DNA of 9,126 bases, from the NCBI GenBank assembly GCA_958404085.1, contig CATXZX010000041.1, forward strand, positions 1-9,126, written 5' to 3'. Under the pieces are notes generated by a model. That model saw only the letters and a program-made list of their open reading frames with translations, was not told the DNA's origin and did no database searches. Position 1 is the stretch's first letter. Each line of letters opens with the position of its first letter. Of the stretch, positions 1 through 8,400 are shown one piece after another. The stretch is from an uncultured Prevotellaceae bacterium. Lineage in GTDB: Bacteria > Bacteroidota > Bacteroidia > Bacteroidales > Bacteroidaceae. The position numbers and the translations under genes are program-made.

Positions 1-834
1 GTACCCTTTACCATTGTGGATGCGACGGTGTTTACGGAGGCCGGTTATGTGGGAGAAGACGTGGAAAGCATTTTGTCGCGCCTGTTGCAGGTGGCCGATT
101 ACGATGTGGAGCGCGCCGAGCGAGGCATCGTGTTCATCGACGAGATAGACAAGATAGCTCGCAAGAGCGATAACCCCTCTATAACGCGCGACGTAAGTGG
201 AGAGGGTGTGCAGCAGGGCTTGCTGAAACTGCTCGAAGGTTCCATCGTCAATGTTCCGCCCAAAGGAGGCCGCAAGCATCCGGACCAGGATTATATAAAG
301 GTAGACACGAAAAATATTCTGTTTATTTGTGGTGGCGCTTTTGACGGGATCGAAAAGAAAATCGCCCAACGTATGAATACGCATGTCGTAGGTTTCGATT
401 CAGTGCAGAACGTGATGCAGATAGACAAAGGGAATCTGATGAAATATATCGTGCCGCAAGATCTCAAGTCGTTTGGCCTGATTCCTGAAATCATAGGACG
501 TCTGCCGCTTTTGACGTATCTGAACCCGTTAGACAGAGATGCGTTGCGCAATATATTGACAGAACCCAAAAACTCCATTATCAAGCAGTATGTCAAATTG
601 CTCGAGATGGATGGTATCGCCGCTACATTCGAGAATGAAGCACTTGAGTATATAGTGGATAAGGCTGTGCAGTATAAGTTGGGTGCGCGCGGATTGCGTT
701 CGATTGTAGAAACGATTATGACGGATATCATGTTCCGCCTGCCTTCTGCCGATGTTAAGGAATATACCGTGACGGCCGCCTATGCAAAAGAACAGCTCGA
801 AAAAAAATCTAAACTGGTAGAATCAACTGATTAA
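1..834 (+). CDS. clpX: ATP-dependent protease ATP-binding subunit ClpX (3' part, 5' end outside window)
   Basis: ClpX is the AAA+ hexamer that unfolds tagged proteins with ATP and threads them into the ClpP peptidase in the cytoplasm. The reading frame is open from base 1, so 277 C-terminal codons are present; the zinc-binding domain and Walker A lie before the window. Visible are the pore loop GYVG (visible residues 15-18), Walker B GIVFIDEIDK (42-51), the second pore-loop motif GGRKHP, the sensor-1 region ILFICGGAF, the arginine-finger segment EIIGRLP, and the sensor-2 motif GARGLRSIVE. The ClpP-docking loop, IGF in E. coli, reads VGF here (HVVGFDS). The protein ends KLVESTD. The first ATG/GTG-like codon at 16 is internal and is not the start. 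clpP normally lies just upstream in Bacteroidales, but it is not in view. Identity is essentially certain from the near-continuous match to the family. Confidence 0.98.
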   Translation, partial: VPFTIVDATVFTEAGYVGEDVESILSRLLQVADYDVERAERGIVFIDEIDKIARKSDNPSITRDVSGEGVQQGLLKLLEGSIVNVPPKGGRKHPDQDYIKVDTKNILFICGGAFDGIEKKIAQRMNTHVVGFDSVQNVMQIDKGNLMKYIVPQDLKSFGLIPEIIGRLPLLTYLNPLDRDALRNILTEPKNSIIKQYVKLLEMDGIAATFENEALEYIVDKAVQYKLGARGLRSIVETIMTDIMFRLPSADVKEYTVTAAYAKEQLEKKSKLVESTD

Positions 835-865
835 AATTTTTTAACTTGCGATTTTGTTTGAAATT

Positions 866-898
866 CTTGCTGTAAATGGAAAGTTGTTTTTAACTTTG
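866..898 (+). promoter_or_regulatory. Probable Bacteroidetes-type promoter for recQ
   Basis: In the 92-base gap between clpX and recQ, TAACTTTG at 891-898 fits the Bacteroidetes -7 box TAnnTTTG exactly. CTTG at 866-869 matches three of four bases of the -33 TTTG element, with a 21-base spacer. Transcription would start near 903-906, about 20-25 bases before the recQ ATG. The gap shows no GC-rich hairpin with a T tract after clpX, so read-through from clpX into recQ is also possible. This is a motif match only. Confidence 0.6.
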
Positions 899-926
899 TT
901 AAATCACACAATTAGCGTATCAAATT

Positions 927-3110
927 ATGAGTGAGAAGGTCAACTTGATAGAAAGTCTGAAGAAGTATTTTGGTTTTGGATCATTCAAAGGTGATCAGGA
1001 AGCTATTATTAGAAATGTGCTTGCTGGTAACGATACGTTTGTATTGATGCCAACGGGTGGAGGTAAATCCTTGTGTTATCAATTACCTTCGCTTATAATG
1101 GACGGTACGGCAATCGTGATATCGCCTCTTATCGCTCTGATGAAAAATCAGGTGGATGCTATGAGAAACCTGAGCGAAGAAGACGGCGTGGCGCATTTTA
1201 TCAATTCTTCTCTCAATAAAGCTGCTGTCGATCAAGTAAAAAGAGACATATTGAGCGGGCAGACCAAGTTGTTGTATGTGGCTCCTGAGTCTTTGACAAA
1301 GGAAGAGTACATTGATTTTCTGAAAAATATAAAAATATCATTCTATGCGGTTGACGAGGCTCATTGCATTTCGGAATGGGGGCACGATTTTCGTCCGGAA
1401 TACCGTAAGATACGTTCTCTGATAGGGGAAATAGGGGTCGCGCCCATTATAGCCCTGACAGCAACGGCGACGAACAAAGTTCGCACAGATATAAAGAAAA
1501 ACTTGGGAATACAGGATGCGGCGGAGTTTAAAAGCTCGTTCAATCGTCCGAATCTGTATTATGAAGTACGACGGAAAACAAAGGATGTAGATAAAGATAT
1601 CATCCGGTTCATAAAACAATATCCCGGTAAAAGCGGAATCATATATTGTTTGAGCCGTAAACGGGTAGAAGAGTTGGCCGAAATTCTTCAGGCTAATGAT
1701 ATACGTGCTGAGGCATATCATGCTGGTATGGACTCGATGACCCGTTCAAAGACGCAGGATGATTTTCTGATGGAGCGGATTGATGTGATTGTCGCGACAA
1801 TCGCTTTCGGAATGGGAATTGACAAACCGGATGTTCGCTTTGTCATACATTATGATATACCTAAAAGTCTGGAAGGGTACTATCAGGAGACCGGACGCGC
1901 CGGAAGAGACGGTGGTGAAGGACTTTGTATCACTTTTTATTCAAACAAAGACCTTCTGAAATTGGAAAAATTTATGGAAGGCAAGCCCGTAGCTGAACAA
2001 GATATAGGGCGTCAATTGTTAAAAGAAACGGCCGCTTATGCAGAATCTTCTGTATGTCGTCGAAAATTATTGCTTCATTATTTCGGCGAGGTCTATCCGG
2101 AAGATAATTGCGGTAATTGTGACAACTGTTTAAATCCGAAGAAACAAGTGGAAGCGAAAGATCAATTATGCGATGTACTCGAAGTGATTCTCGCAGTAAA
2201 AGAGAATTTTCGAGACGAATATATCAAAGAAATTTTATTGGGAAAGGAAACGGATGAAATTGTCGCTCATAAACATAACGAACTCGAAGTGTTTGGGCAG
2301 GGAGAGGGCGAGAGTGAGCGGACATGGAACGCGGTGATAAATCAGGCGGTGATAGCCGGCTATTTGAAGAAAGATGTTGAGAATTATGGCATATTGAAAG
2401 TGACGAACGAAGGCCGCAAATTCCTGAAATCACCTAAATCATTTAAAATAACAGAGGATAACGATTTCGACGAAGAGGAGGTGGAAGAAACTCCAATGCG
2501 AAGCGGGGCTTCTTGTGCCGTAGATCCGGCGTTGTATCAGATGTTGAAAGATCTGAGAAAGCGTTTGTCTAAGGATTTGGATGTGCCGCCTTATGTGATT
2601 TTCCAGGATCCTTCATTGGAAGCGATGGCTACAATTTATCCGGAGACTATCGAGGAATTGCAAAATATTCCAGGTGTTGGTGCCGGAAAGGCAAAACGTT
2701 ACGGAAAGGAGTTTTGTGAATTGATTAAACGCCATTGTACGGAGAATGAGATTGAACGTCCTGAGGATTTACGTATCCGAACAGTGGCAAACAAGTCCAA
2801 GTTGAAGGTTAGCATTATCCATAGCATAGACCGGAAGGTCGCCTTAGATGATATAGCTGTTGCGAAAGGAATTGAATTCGGCGAATTGTTGGATGAAGTC
2901 GAGGCAATTGTTTATTCCGGAACGAAACTGAATATAGACTATTTCTTAGATGAAGTAATAGACGAGGACCGTTTGAGTGATATATACGCTTACTTTAAGG
3001 AATCTGAGACCGATGATTTAGACGAGGCTTTGGACGAATTAGGCGATGATTATACAGAAGAAGAAATTCGTTTGGTGCGGATTAAATTTATATCAGAAAT
3101 GGCTAATTAA
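927..3110 (+). CDS. recQ: ATP-dependent DNA helicase RecQ
   Basis: A 3'-to-5' superfamily 2 DNA helicase that acts in recombinational repair and at stalled forks. The 727 residues read in order: motif 0 around FKGDQEAI (20-27); Walker A TGGGKS (43-48); DEAH box (143-146) followed by the RecQ aromatic-rich loop WGHDFRPEYR (151-160); motif III ALTATAT (176-182); motif V (ATIAFGMGIDKP, 290-301); and motif VI QETGRAGRDG (320-329). The zinc site has four cysteines (377, 395, 398, 401). A winged-helix RQC region covers roughly 408-505. An acidic linker (DEEEVEE) precedes an HRDC domain (about 532-604) with the hairpin IPGVGAGKAKRYG. E. coli RecQ is about 610 residues; the extra 120 or so at the C terminus (605-727) look like a small helical, helix-turn-helix-type domain with an acidic end, as seen in long Bacteroidetes RecQs. 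The ATG at 927 places motif 0 at the usual distance; it has no Shine-Dalgarno, as is normal in this phylum. By eye the gene is more A/T-rich than the pump genes. Confidence 0.97.
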   Translation: MSEKVNLIESLKKYFGFGSFKGDQEAIIRNVLAGNDTFVLMPTGGGKSLCYQLPSLIMDGTAIVISPLIALMKNQVDAMRNLSEEDGVAHFINSSLNKAAVDQVKRDILSGQTKLLYVAPESLTKEEYIDFLKNIKISFYAVDEAHCISEWGHDFRPEYRKIRSLIGEIGVAPIIALTATATNKVRTDIKKNLGIQDAAEFKSSFNRPNLYYEVRRKTKDVDKDIIRFIKQYPGKSGIIYCLSRKRVEELAEILQANDIRAEAYHAGMDSMTRSKTQDDFLMERIDVIVATIAFGMGIDKPDVRFVIHYDIPKSLEGYYQETGRAGRDGGEGLCITFYSNKDLLKLEKFMEGKPVAEQDIGRQLLKETAAYAESSVCRRKLLLHYFGEVYPEDNCGNCDNCLNPKKQVEAKDQLCDVLEVILAVKENFRDEYIKEILLGKETDEIVAHKHNELEVFGQGEGESERTWNAVINQAVIAGYLKKDVENYGILKVTNEGRKFLKSPKSFKITEDNDFDEEEVEETPMRSGASCAVDPALYQMLKDLRKRLSKDLDVPPYVIFQDPSLEAMATIYPETIEELQNIPGVGAGKAKRYGKEFCELIKRHCTENEIERPEDLRIRTVANKSKLKVSIIHSIDRKVALDDIAVAKGIEFGELLDEVEAIVYSGTKLNIDYFLDEVIDEDRLSDIYAYFKESETDDLDEALDELGDDYTEEEIRLVRIKFISEMAN

Positions 3111-3131
3111 AAGTCTCGAATTATAAAAAAC

Positions 3132-3158
3132 ATAGACGTCTACATTATTAATAGACGT
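3132..3158. repeat. Small palindrome and repeated ATAGACGT in the convergent gap
   Basis: TAGACGTCTA (3133-3142) is a perfect 10-base palindrome. ATAGACGT occurs at 3132-3139 and again at 3151-3158 as a direct repeat. ACGTCTA (3136-3142) can also pair with TAGACGT (3152-3158) as a 7-bp stem with a 9-base loop. It lies 21 bases after the recQ stop and just before the terminator. No T tract follows, so it is not itself a terminator. It could be a protein-binding site or an mRNA 3'-end hairpin; the role is unknown. Confidence 0.45.
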
Positions 3159-3167
3159 TGGGTTATT

Positions 3168-3209
3168 AAATCCGCGGTGTTCCGGTAAAGGAATATCGCG
3201 GATTTTTTT
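3168..3209 (+). terminator. Rho-independent terminator of recQ
   Basis: AAATCCGCG (3168-3176) pairs perfectly with CGCGGATTT (3197-3205). The stem continues inward through G-U and A-U pairs to 3183/3190, giving about 16 pairs around the loop GGTAAA (3184-3189). Seven T residues (3203-3209) finish it. The hairpin starts 57 bases after the recQ stop codon. Its strand is set by the T tract; on the other strand only a broken TTTAATAA follows the stem, so back-termination would be weaker. Confidence 0.9.
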
Positions 3210-3232
3210 CTTCTGTTCAGAGGGTTAATTAA

Positions 3233-3273
3233 AAATCCCATCCGACTGTATAAAAAAACAAAGGATGGGATTT
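3233..3273 (-). terminator. Probable terminator of the efflux/acyltransferase operon
   Basis: AAATCCCATCC (3233-3243) and GGATGGGATTT (3263-3273) form a perfect 11-bp inverted repeat with a 19-base A/T-rich loop. Read on the minus strand, the stem ends in a run of five T residues followed by AATTAACC, the layout of an intrinsic terminator. It begins 23 bases beyond the stop of the lpxA-like gene. The loop is longer than usual, so it may be less efficient than the recQ hairpin. Together the two hairpins insulate the convergent transcripts. Confidence 0.75.
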
Positions 3274-3296
3274 AAATAAATGCAGAGATTTAAAAA

Positions 3297-4064
3297 TCAG
3301 CGTACGATTCCCCGTTGAGTCGCTTTAAGGAATGAAATAATATTGCGAATTTCATCACTCGTAGGAACCTGCTCTTCGATTTTTTGGATAGTATCTTCCA
3401 AACTGAAATTACCCTGATAAACCAAACGGTATGCGTTCGCTATATGTCGGAGAACACGTTCCGACACATTACAATGTGAAAGCACTACCGCATTGACACC
3501 GTGATATGCAACCGGATTTCCTGCCATGATTACGTAGGGCGGTACGTCTTTTTGGACGCGGCATCCGCTTTGAATCAGTGAGAAGCAACCGATATGGCAG
3601 TATTGATGCAGGATGACATCGCTGCTTAATATGGTACTCTCATCAAGTTCGCATTCACCGGCTACTGTCGATCCGATACCCAATACACAGTTGTCATGGA
3701 TGTGTACATCGTGGCATAAATGTACTTTGTCCATCAGGAAGTTTCCGTTGCCAATCCGTGTGGCATTACCTGTATGCGTAGCGCGGCTTATGACAACGTT
3801 TTCGCGAAACTGGTTGTTGTCGCCGATTATCAGTTCGCTTGGTTCTCCTTTATAGTGGAAATCCTGAGGTTCAACACCTAAACATGCATGTTGATGGACA
3901 ACATTATTTTTTCCCATGCGTGTGCCGTTCATGATGCTTGCATAAGGCATGATGACGCAGTCATCTCCGATTTCTACATCTTTTTCAATGTATGCAAAAG
4001 GCATTACGGTTACGTTTTTCCCGATTTTAGCTTCAGGATCTACATAAGCAGTTGGATGTATCAT
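3297..4064 (-). CDS. LpxA-like acyl-ACP:UDP-sugar O-acyltransferase (left-handed beta-helix)
   Basis: A 255-residue protein that aligns end to end with LpxA, the cytoplasmic enzyme that moves a 3-hydroxyacyl chain from ACP to UDP-GlcNAc in the first step of lipid A synthesis. Hexapeptide repeats of the left-handed beta-helix run from about residue 2 to 180 (HPTAYVDPEAKIGKNV onward). The C-terminal helical part ends QRGIVR, like the TRGLIR end of E. coli LpxA. By hand alignment the catalytic base is kept (His118 for His125), as are His115 (His122) and His153-Gln154 (His160-Gln161). Several other positions differ: Glu137 for His144, His70 for Lys76, Ser93 for His99, Ala95 for Gly101, Ser166 for the chain-length residue Gly173, and His-Cys for Arg204-Arg205. 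The ATG at 4064 is chosen because the fold starts there, 22 bases after the upstream stop; a GTG at 4100 would add 12 unrelated residues and overlap that gene. It is the last gene of the efflux operon. It may be a second LpxA or an acyltransferase for another nucleotide sugar. Confidence 0.85.
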   Translation of the reverse strand: MIHPTAYVDPEAKIGKNVTVMPFAYIEKDVEIGDDCVIMPYASIMNGTRMGKNNVVHQHACLGVEPQDFHYKGEPSELIIGDNNQFRENVVISRATHTGNATRIGNGNFLMDKVHLCHDVHIHDNCVLGIGSTVAGECELDESTILSSDVILHQYCHIGCFSLIQSGCRVQKDVPPYVIMAGNPVAYHGVNAVVLSHCNVSERVLRHIANAYRLVYQGNFSLEDTIQKIEEQVPTSDEIRNIISFLKATQRGIVR

Positions 4065-4086
4065 AGCTATTCTTTTTAAATTGTTA

Positions 4087-5469
4087 TTAGCGTCCTCCAC
4101 CCAACGAAGCGTAAAGGTTGATGACGGCTTGCATTTTAGTATAACGTTCAGAGATGAGGGATAGCTGAGCGCTTAAGAGAGACTGGTGTGCGCTGAGAAC
4201 TTCCAAGTACGAAGTATTGTTGCCGAGGCGGAAAAATTCGTCTGTAACGCTTGCTGCTTTTTGCAGAGATTCGACCTGTTTTTCGCGCGATTGAGCTTTT
4301 TCAATCGAGGCCTGGTATTGGAACAGAGCGTTGCTGACCTCTTTGCCTGCATTGAGCAGTGCTTGTTCAAAGTTCAGACTGGCAGCCTCTTGCTGCGCTT
4401 TACTTATTTTCAGGTTAGCCACTAATTGTCCGTGTGCAAACAGAGGTTGTGTCAGAGTTCCTACTGCGCTGGCGATGAATTTGGCCGGGTTGCTGATTAC
4501 GCCGGCATTATTCGTCCATCCAGCCGTACCGTTCAGCGTGATTTTGGGATAGAATGCAGAGTATGCCGCGTTGGTTGCGTAGAATGCTGCCCGCAGATTC
4601 ATTTCCGCCGCTTTTACGTCGGGACGGTTTGAAAGGAGCTGCATCGGAATTCCGGCTGACAGATTTTCAGGAAGTCGTTGTGCATTCAGTTGGCTGCGTT
4701 GTATCGTGTGCGGTGCTTCGTGCAAAATGACGGCCAGTGCATTTTCTGTTTCGCGGATGTTTTGCTCCAGTTCCGGAATGGCAGCAGCTACTTGGTGATA
4801 AGCACCTTCGCTTTGGCTTAGTGCGGCCAGTGTTGTCGTACCCGCTTTGTAGTACGCCTGCATGACGTCCACGTTCTTTTTCCAAATTTGGGCCGTTGAA
4901 CGCGTGATGGCCAGTTGCTCGTCGAGCATCAGCAGCGTGTAGTACAGATTGCTGATGTTTGCTATCAGTTGTGTCTGTACGGCTTGACGATAGGCCCTGC
5001 TTTGCAGCAATTTCGATTTAGCCTCTCCCTTTGCGTTACGTAGACTTCCGAAAATGTCGAGTTGCCAGTCTGCCGTAACGGGCAATGTGTAACTTTTGGT
5101 TGCCGCTTTGTGGTCGAAACTGCTTATCGTTCCTGTCGGGCTCAATGTCAGTCCCGGAATGTAGGCCAATTTTGAAGACGTAAGCAAGGCTTCCATTTGT
5201 TTCACTGACAGTTCGGCTACTTGCAGGTCGGTGTTCTGCTGCAGGCCTTTTTCGATAAGTTGTTGCAATAACGGATCGGTGAATACTTCTTTCCACGGCG
5301 TATTTCCGAAGTTGGTCGTGTCCGATGAGGTCAGTACGCCTGTAGAAGATACCGTGTCGCGATAGAGACCGTCGACAGGCAGGTTTTCGGCGCGTTCGTA
5401 TGATTTGTAGATGCGGCAGCTGCTCAGAAGAGCAGTTGCACACATCGTATATAATAGCATTCTTTTCAT
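4087..5469 (-). CDS. RND efflux system outer-membrane factor lipoprotein (TolC/OprM/NodT family)
   Basis: Forms the trimeric outer-membrane channel and periplasmic tunnel through which the RND pump expels substrates. The 460-residue protein starts with a basic, hydrophobic signal (MKRMLLYTMCATALLSSC) ending in a lipobox Leu-Ser-Ser-Cys, with lipidated Cys18 predicted, as in OprM-type rather than TolC-type factors. Two outer-membrane efflux repeats follow, roughly residues 60-250 and 270-455. They include the first-repeat motif WQLDIFGSLRN (135-145) and the second-repeat signature SNRPDVKAAEMNLRAA (280-295) with AFYPKITLNG (305-314). Long alpha-helical, Gln/Ala-rich stretches fit the tunnel helices. 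Length is normal for the family. The ATG at 5469 lies 12 bases after the pump's stop, with no Shine-Dalgarno, which implies translational linkage. The substrate cannot be told from the sequence. Confidence 0.95.
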   Translation of the reverse strand: MKRMLLYTMCATALLSSCRIYKSYERAENLPVDGLYRDTVSSTGVLTSSDTTNFGNTPWKEVFTDPLLQQLIEKGLQQNTDLQVAELSVKQMEALLTSSKLAYIPGLTLSPTGTISSFDHKAATKSYTLPVTADWQLDIFGSLRNAKGEAKSKLLQSRAYRQAVQTQLIANISNLYYTLLMLDEQLAITRSTAQIWKKNVDVMQAYYKAGTTTLAALSQSEGAYHQVAAAIPELEQNIRETENALAVILHEAPHTIQRSQLNAQRLPENLSAGIPMQLLSNRPDVKAAEMNLRAAFYATNAAYSAFYPKITLNGTAGWTNNAGVISNPAKFIASAVGTLTQPLFAHGQLVANLKISKAQQEAASLNFEQALLNAGKEVSNALFQYQASIEKAQSREKQVESLQKAASVTDEFFRLGNNTSYLEVLSAHQSLLSAQLSLISERYTKMQAVINLYASLGGGR

Positions 5470-5481
5470 ATTCGGATAATC

Positions 5482-8400
5482 TTATTTAGAATATTGTTCT
5501 ATCTCGGTTTCTGCATCAGTATTGTCTATATCTTCCCATACCATCGGGGTAATACGTTCTTGCAAGTACTGGAATATCACGAAGAGAGCCGGTACTACGA
5601 ACAGCTGGAAGATCATACCGATGAGCATACCGCCGATGGCCGTAGCTCCCAGTGAGCGGTTGCCGTTTGCTCCGACTCCGAACGAGAACATGAGTGGAAG
5701 CAGACCGATAATCATGGCCAGTGAGGTCATCAGGATAGGACGGAGACGGGCTCCTGCACCCAATACGGCGGCCCATGTGATGCTCATACCCATTTTACGA
5801 CGGTCGAGTGCGAACTCTACAATCAGGATGGCGTTTTTCGCCAAAAGTCCCATCAACATAATCAATGCAATTTGTACATAGATGTTGTTTGCCGCAGCAC
5901 CCAAAATCGGAAGAATGTTGTTGACGAGTCCCATGCCCTGAATAAAGAGGAAACTACCGGCAAGTCCGAACGGTACGGACAACAATACGGACAACGGTAG
6001 GATGTAACTTTCATATTGTGCGCTCAGCAGCAGGTATACGAATACGAAGCACAATACAAAGATGATGGCGGTCGTACTGCCGCTTGAACTTTGCTCCTCG
6101 CGCGTCATACCCGAGAATTCGTATCCATATCCGGTCGGCAAGTATTTCTCTGCCACTTCTTGCATGGCCTGAATAGCCTGTCCGCTACTGTATCCTTCGG
6201 CCGGAGAGCCGTTCACTGTCATAGACGTAAACATGTTGAAGCGGTTGATGATGTCGGGGCCATATACTTTATGCAGTGTCATGAACTGCGTGATAGGCGC
6301 CATTTCGCTTCCGTTGCGTACTTTGATCTGCTGGAGCGATTCCAGGTTGGTACGCGTACTCGGGTCAGCCTGAATCATGACGCGGTACAGTTTACCGAAA
6401 CTGTTAAAGTTCGAAGCGTAGAGACCGCCATAATAACCCTGAAGCGTAGTCAGGATGTCGTTCGGGCTGATACCGGCTTTTTTACATGCAGCCGCATCGA
6501 TATCAATCATGTATTGCGGGAAACGGGGGTTGAACGAGGTCTGTGCCTGTGCAATTTCAGGACGTTCCTTCAGTTTCTCGATGAACTCCTGCGCCACTTC
6601 GTAGAAATGGTCCAAGCTACCACCTGTTTTGTCCTGCAGGTTGAGTTCGAAACCATTCGATACACTATAGCCGGGTATCATAGGCGGGGCAAACAGCAGG
6701 ACACGTCCTTCTTTGATGAGGTCTCGGGCCTTGAGGTAGAGCATGCCGGATACGATATCCGAACGTTGTTTTATACTACGCTCTTCCCAGTTCTTCAGTT
6801 TGCAGATGAAAGATCCGTAACTGGGGCCTTGTCCTCCGATGAAACTGTATCCGGAAATCAAAGTGCGGCTTTCAATGGCCGGCTCCGAGGCAATCAGGCT
6901 GTCTACCTGCATAAGGATTTTCTCTGTGCGGTCTTGTGAGGTGCCGGGAGGTAGGTCGACTACAGCCATAATGGTACCCGTGTCTTCGTTCGGAACCAGT
7001 CCGGTCGGAGTGACTTTCATCAAAAATACGAGTAGCGCGATAGAGATGATCACCAGACCGCCTGTGAGCCACGGTTTGTGGATGAACATGAGTGTTCCCT
7101 TTTTGTAGCGTTTCAGCAGACGCTCGTAGGAGGCATTGAATGCTGTATGGAAACGACTGACAAAGGTACTCTTTTTCTTTTCTTCTTCGTCGTGCGGTTT
7201 AAGCAGGATGGCACACAAGGCGGGGCTCAGCGTCAATGCGTTCAATGCCGAAAGTCCGATGGCAATGGCCATCGTAAGACCGAATTGGCGATAGAACGTA
7301 CCCGATGTTCCGCTCATGAAACTTACAGGGATAAACACCGACATCATGACCAATGTAATGGAGACGATGGCACCACCCAACTCTGACATGGCGTCGATGG
7401 ATGCCTTCTTGGCCGATTTGTACCCTTGGTCCAGTTTGGCATGCACACCTTCCACTACGACGATCGCGTCGTCCACCACGATGGCAATGGCAAGCACCAT
7501 GGCACAAAGGGTCAGTAGGTTGAGGCTGAATCCGATGACGTAAAGGACAAAGAACGTACCGATAAGCGCTACCGGAATGGCAATAGCCGGAATCAGCGTA
7601 GACCGCAGGTCTTGCAGGAAGATGTAAACGACGAGGAATACCAGGATAAATGCTTCGATCAACGTCTTGATAACTTCGTGGATAGAGGCAAACAGGAAGT
7701 CGTTGGCATTCTGCGCGATACTGATTTTGATGCCGGTCGGTGCATCGTTTTCGCATTCGACAAGCAGTTCCTCGATTTCTTTGATAATAGTCGTTGCATT
7801 TGAGCCGGCTGTTTGGAACACGATGCAGGATACGGCGGGGTTTCCGTTTGTCTTGTTCGTGAAGTCGTAGGTCAGACGTCCCAATTCGATGTCGGCAACA
7901 TCTTTAAGGTGGAGGATTTCGCCGTCCTGTGTCGCGCGGATTACGATGTTTCCGAATTCCTCTTCGCTTTGCAGGCGTCCTCTGTATTTAAGGATGTACT
8001 GGAAAGTCTGGTTTTCGCGTTCTCCGATGCGGCCCGGTGCAGCTTCGATGTTCTGTTCGGCAAGTGCGGCCGATATATCGGACGGTATTAAATGATATTG
8101 TGCCATGACATCCGGTTTCAGCCAGATACGCATGGAGTAGTCGGCACCCATTACCATGGCATCACCCACACCGGCTACGCGCTGGATACGGGGAATGACG
8201 TTGATTTTTGCATAGTTTTCCAGAAATTCCTGGTCGAAATTATTGTCATCGCAGTAGATGGAGAAAACAAGCAGCATACTGGTCTGGCGTTTGCTGGTTG
8301 TAACACCTACGCGGGTAACCTCGGCGGGTAGCAGGGATTGAGCTTTCGATACACGGTTCTGCACGTTTACGGCATCCATGTCGGGGTCGGTTCCCTGCTT

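Noticed and set aside
291..731. A 146-codon open frame antisense to clpX
   Set aside because: It overlaps highly conserved ClpX sequence throughout and shows no motif or start context of its own.
835..865. Possible terminator after clpX in the run AAAATTTTTTAA
   Set aside because: It is an A/T run without a GC-containing stem; no stable hairpin precedes the T residues.
4065..4100. Upstream GTG start for the lpxA-like gene
   Set aside because: It would add 12 residues (MEDANNNLKRIA) with no match to the family and overlap the preceding gene by 14 bases. The conserved fold begins exactly at the ATG at 4064.
6091..6939. A 282-codon open frame on the + strand opposite the pump gene
   Set aside because: It lies wholly antisense to the conserved AcrB-type gene, resembles no family I recognise, and has the His/Arg/Phe-rich make-up of a shadow frame. 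Long antisense frames are common over GC-balanced codons.
7199..7756. A 185-codon open frame on the - strand in another frame of the pump gene
   Set aside because: Its composition is Arg/His/Cys-rich without domains and it overlaps a clearly conserved coding frame; it is a shadow.
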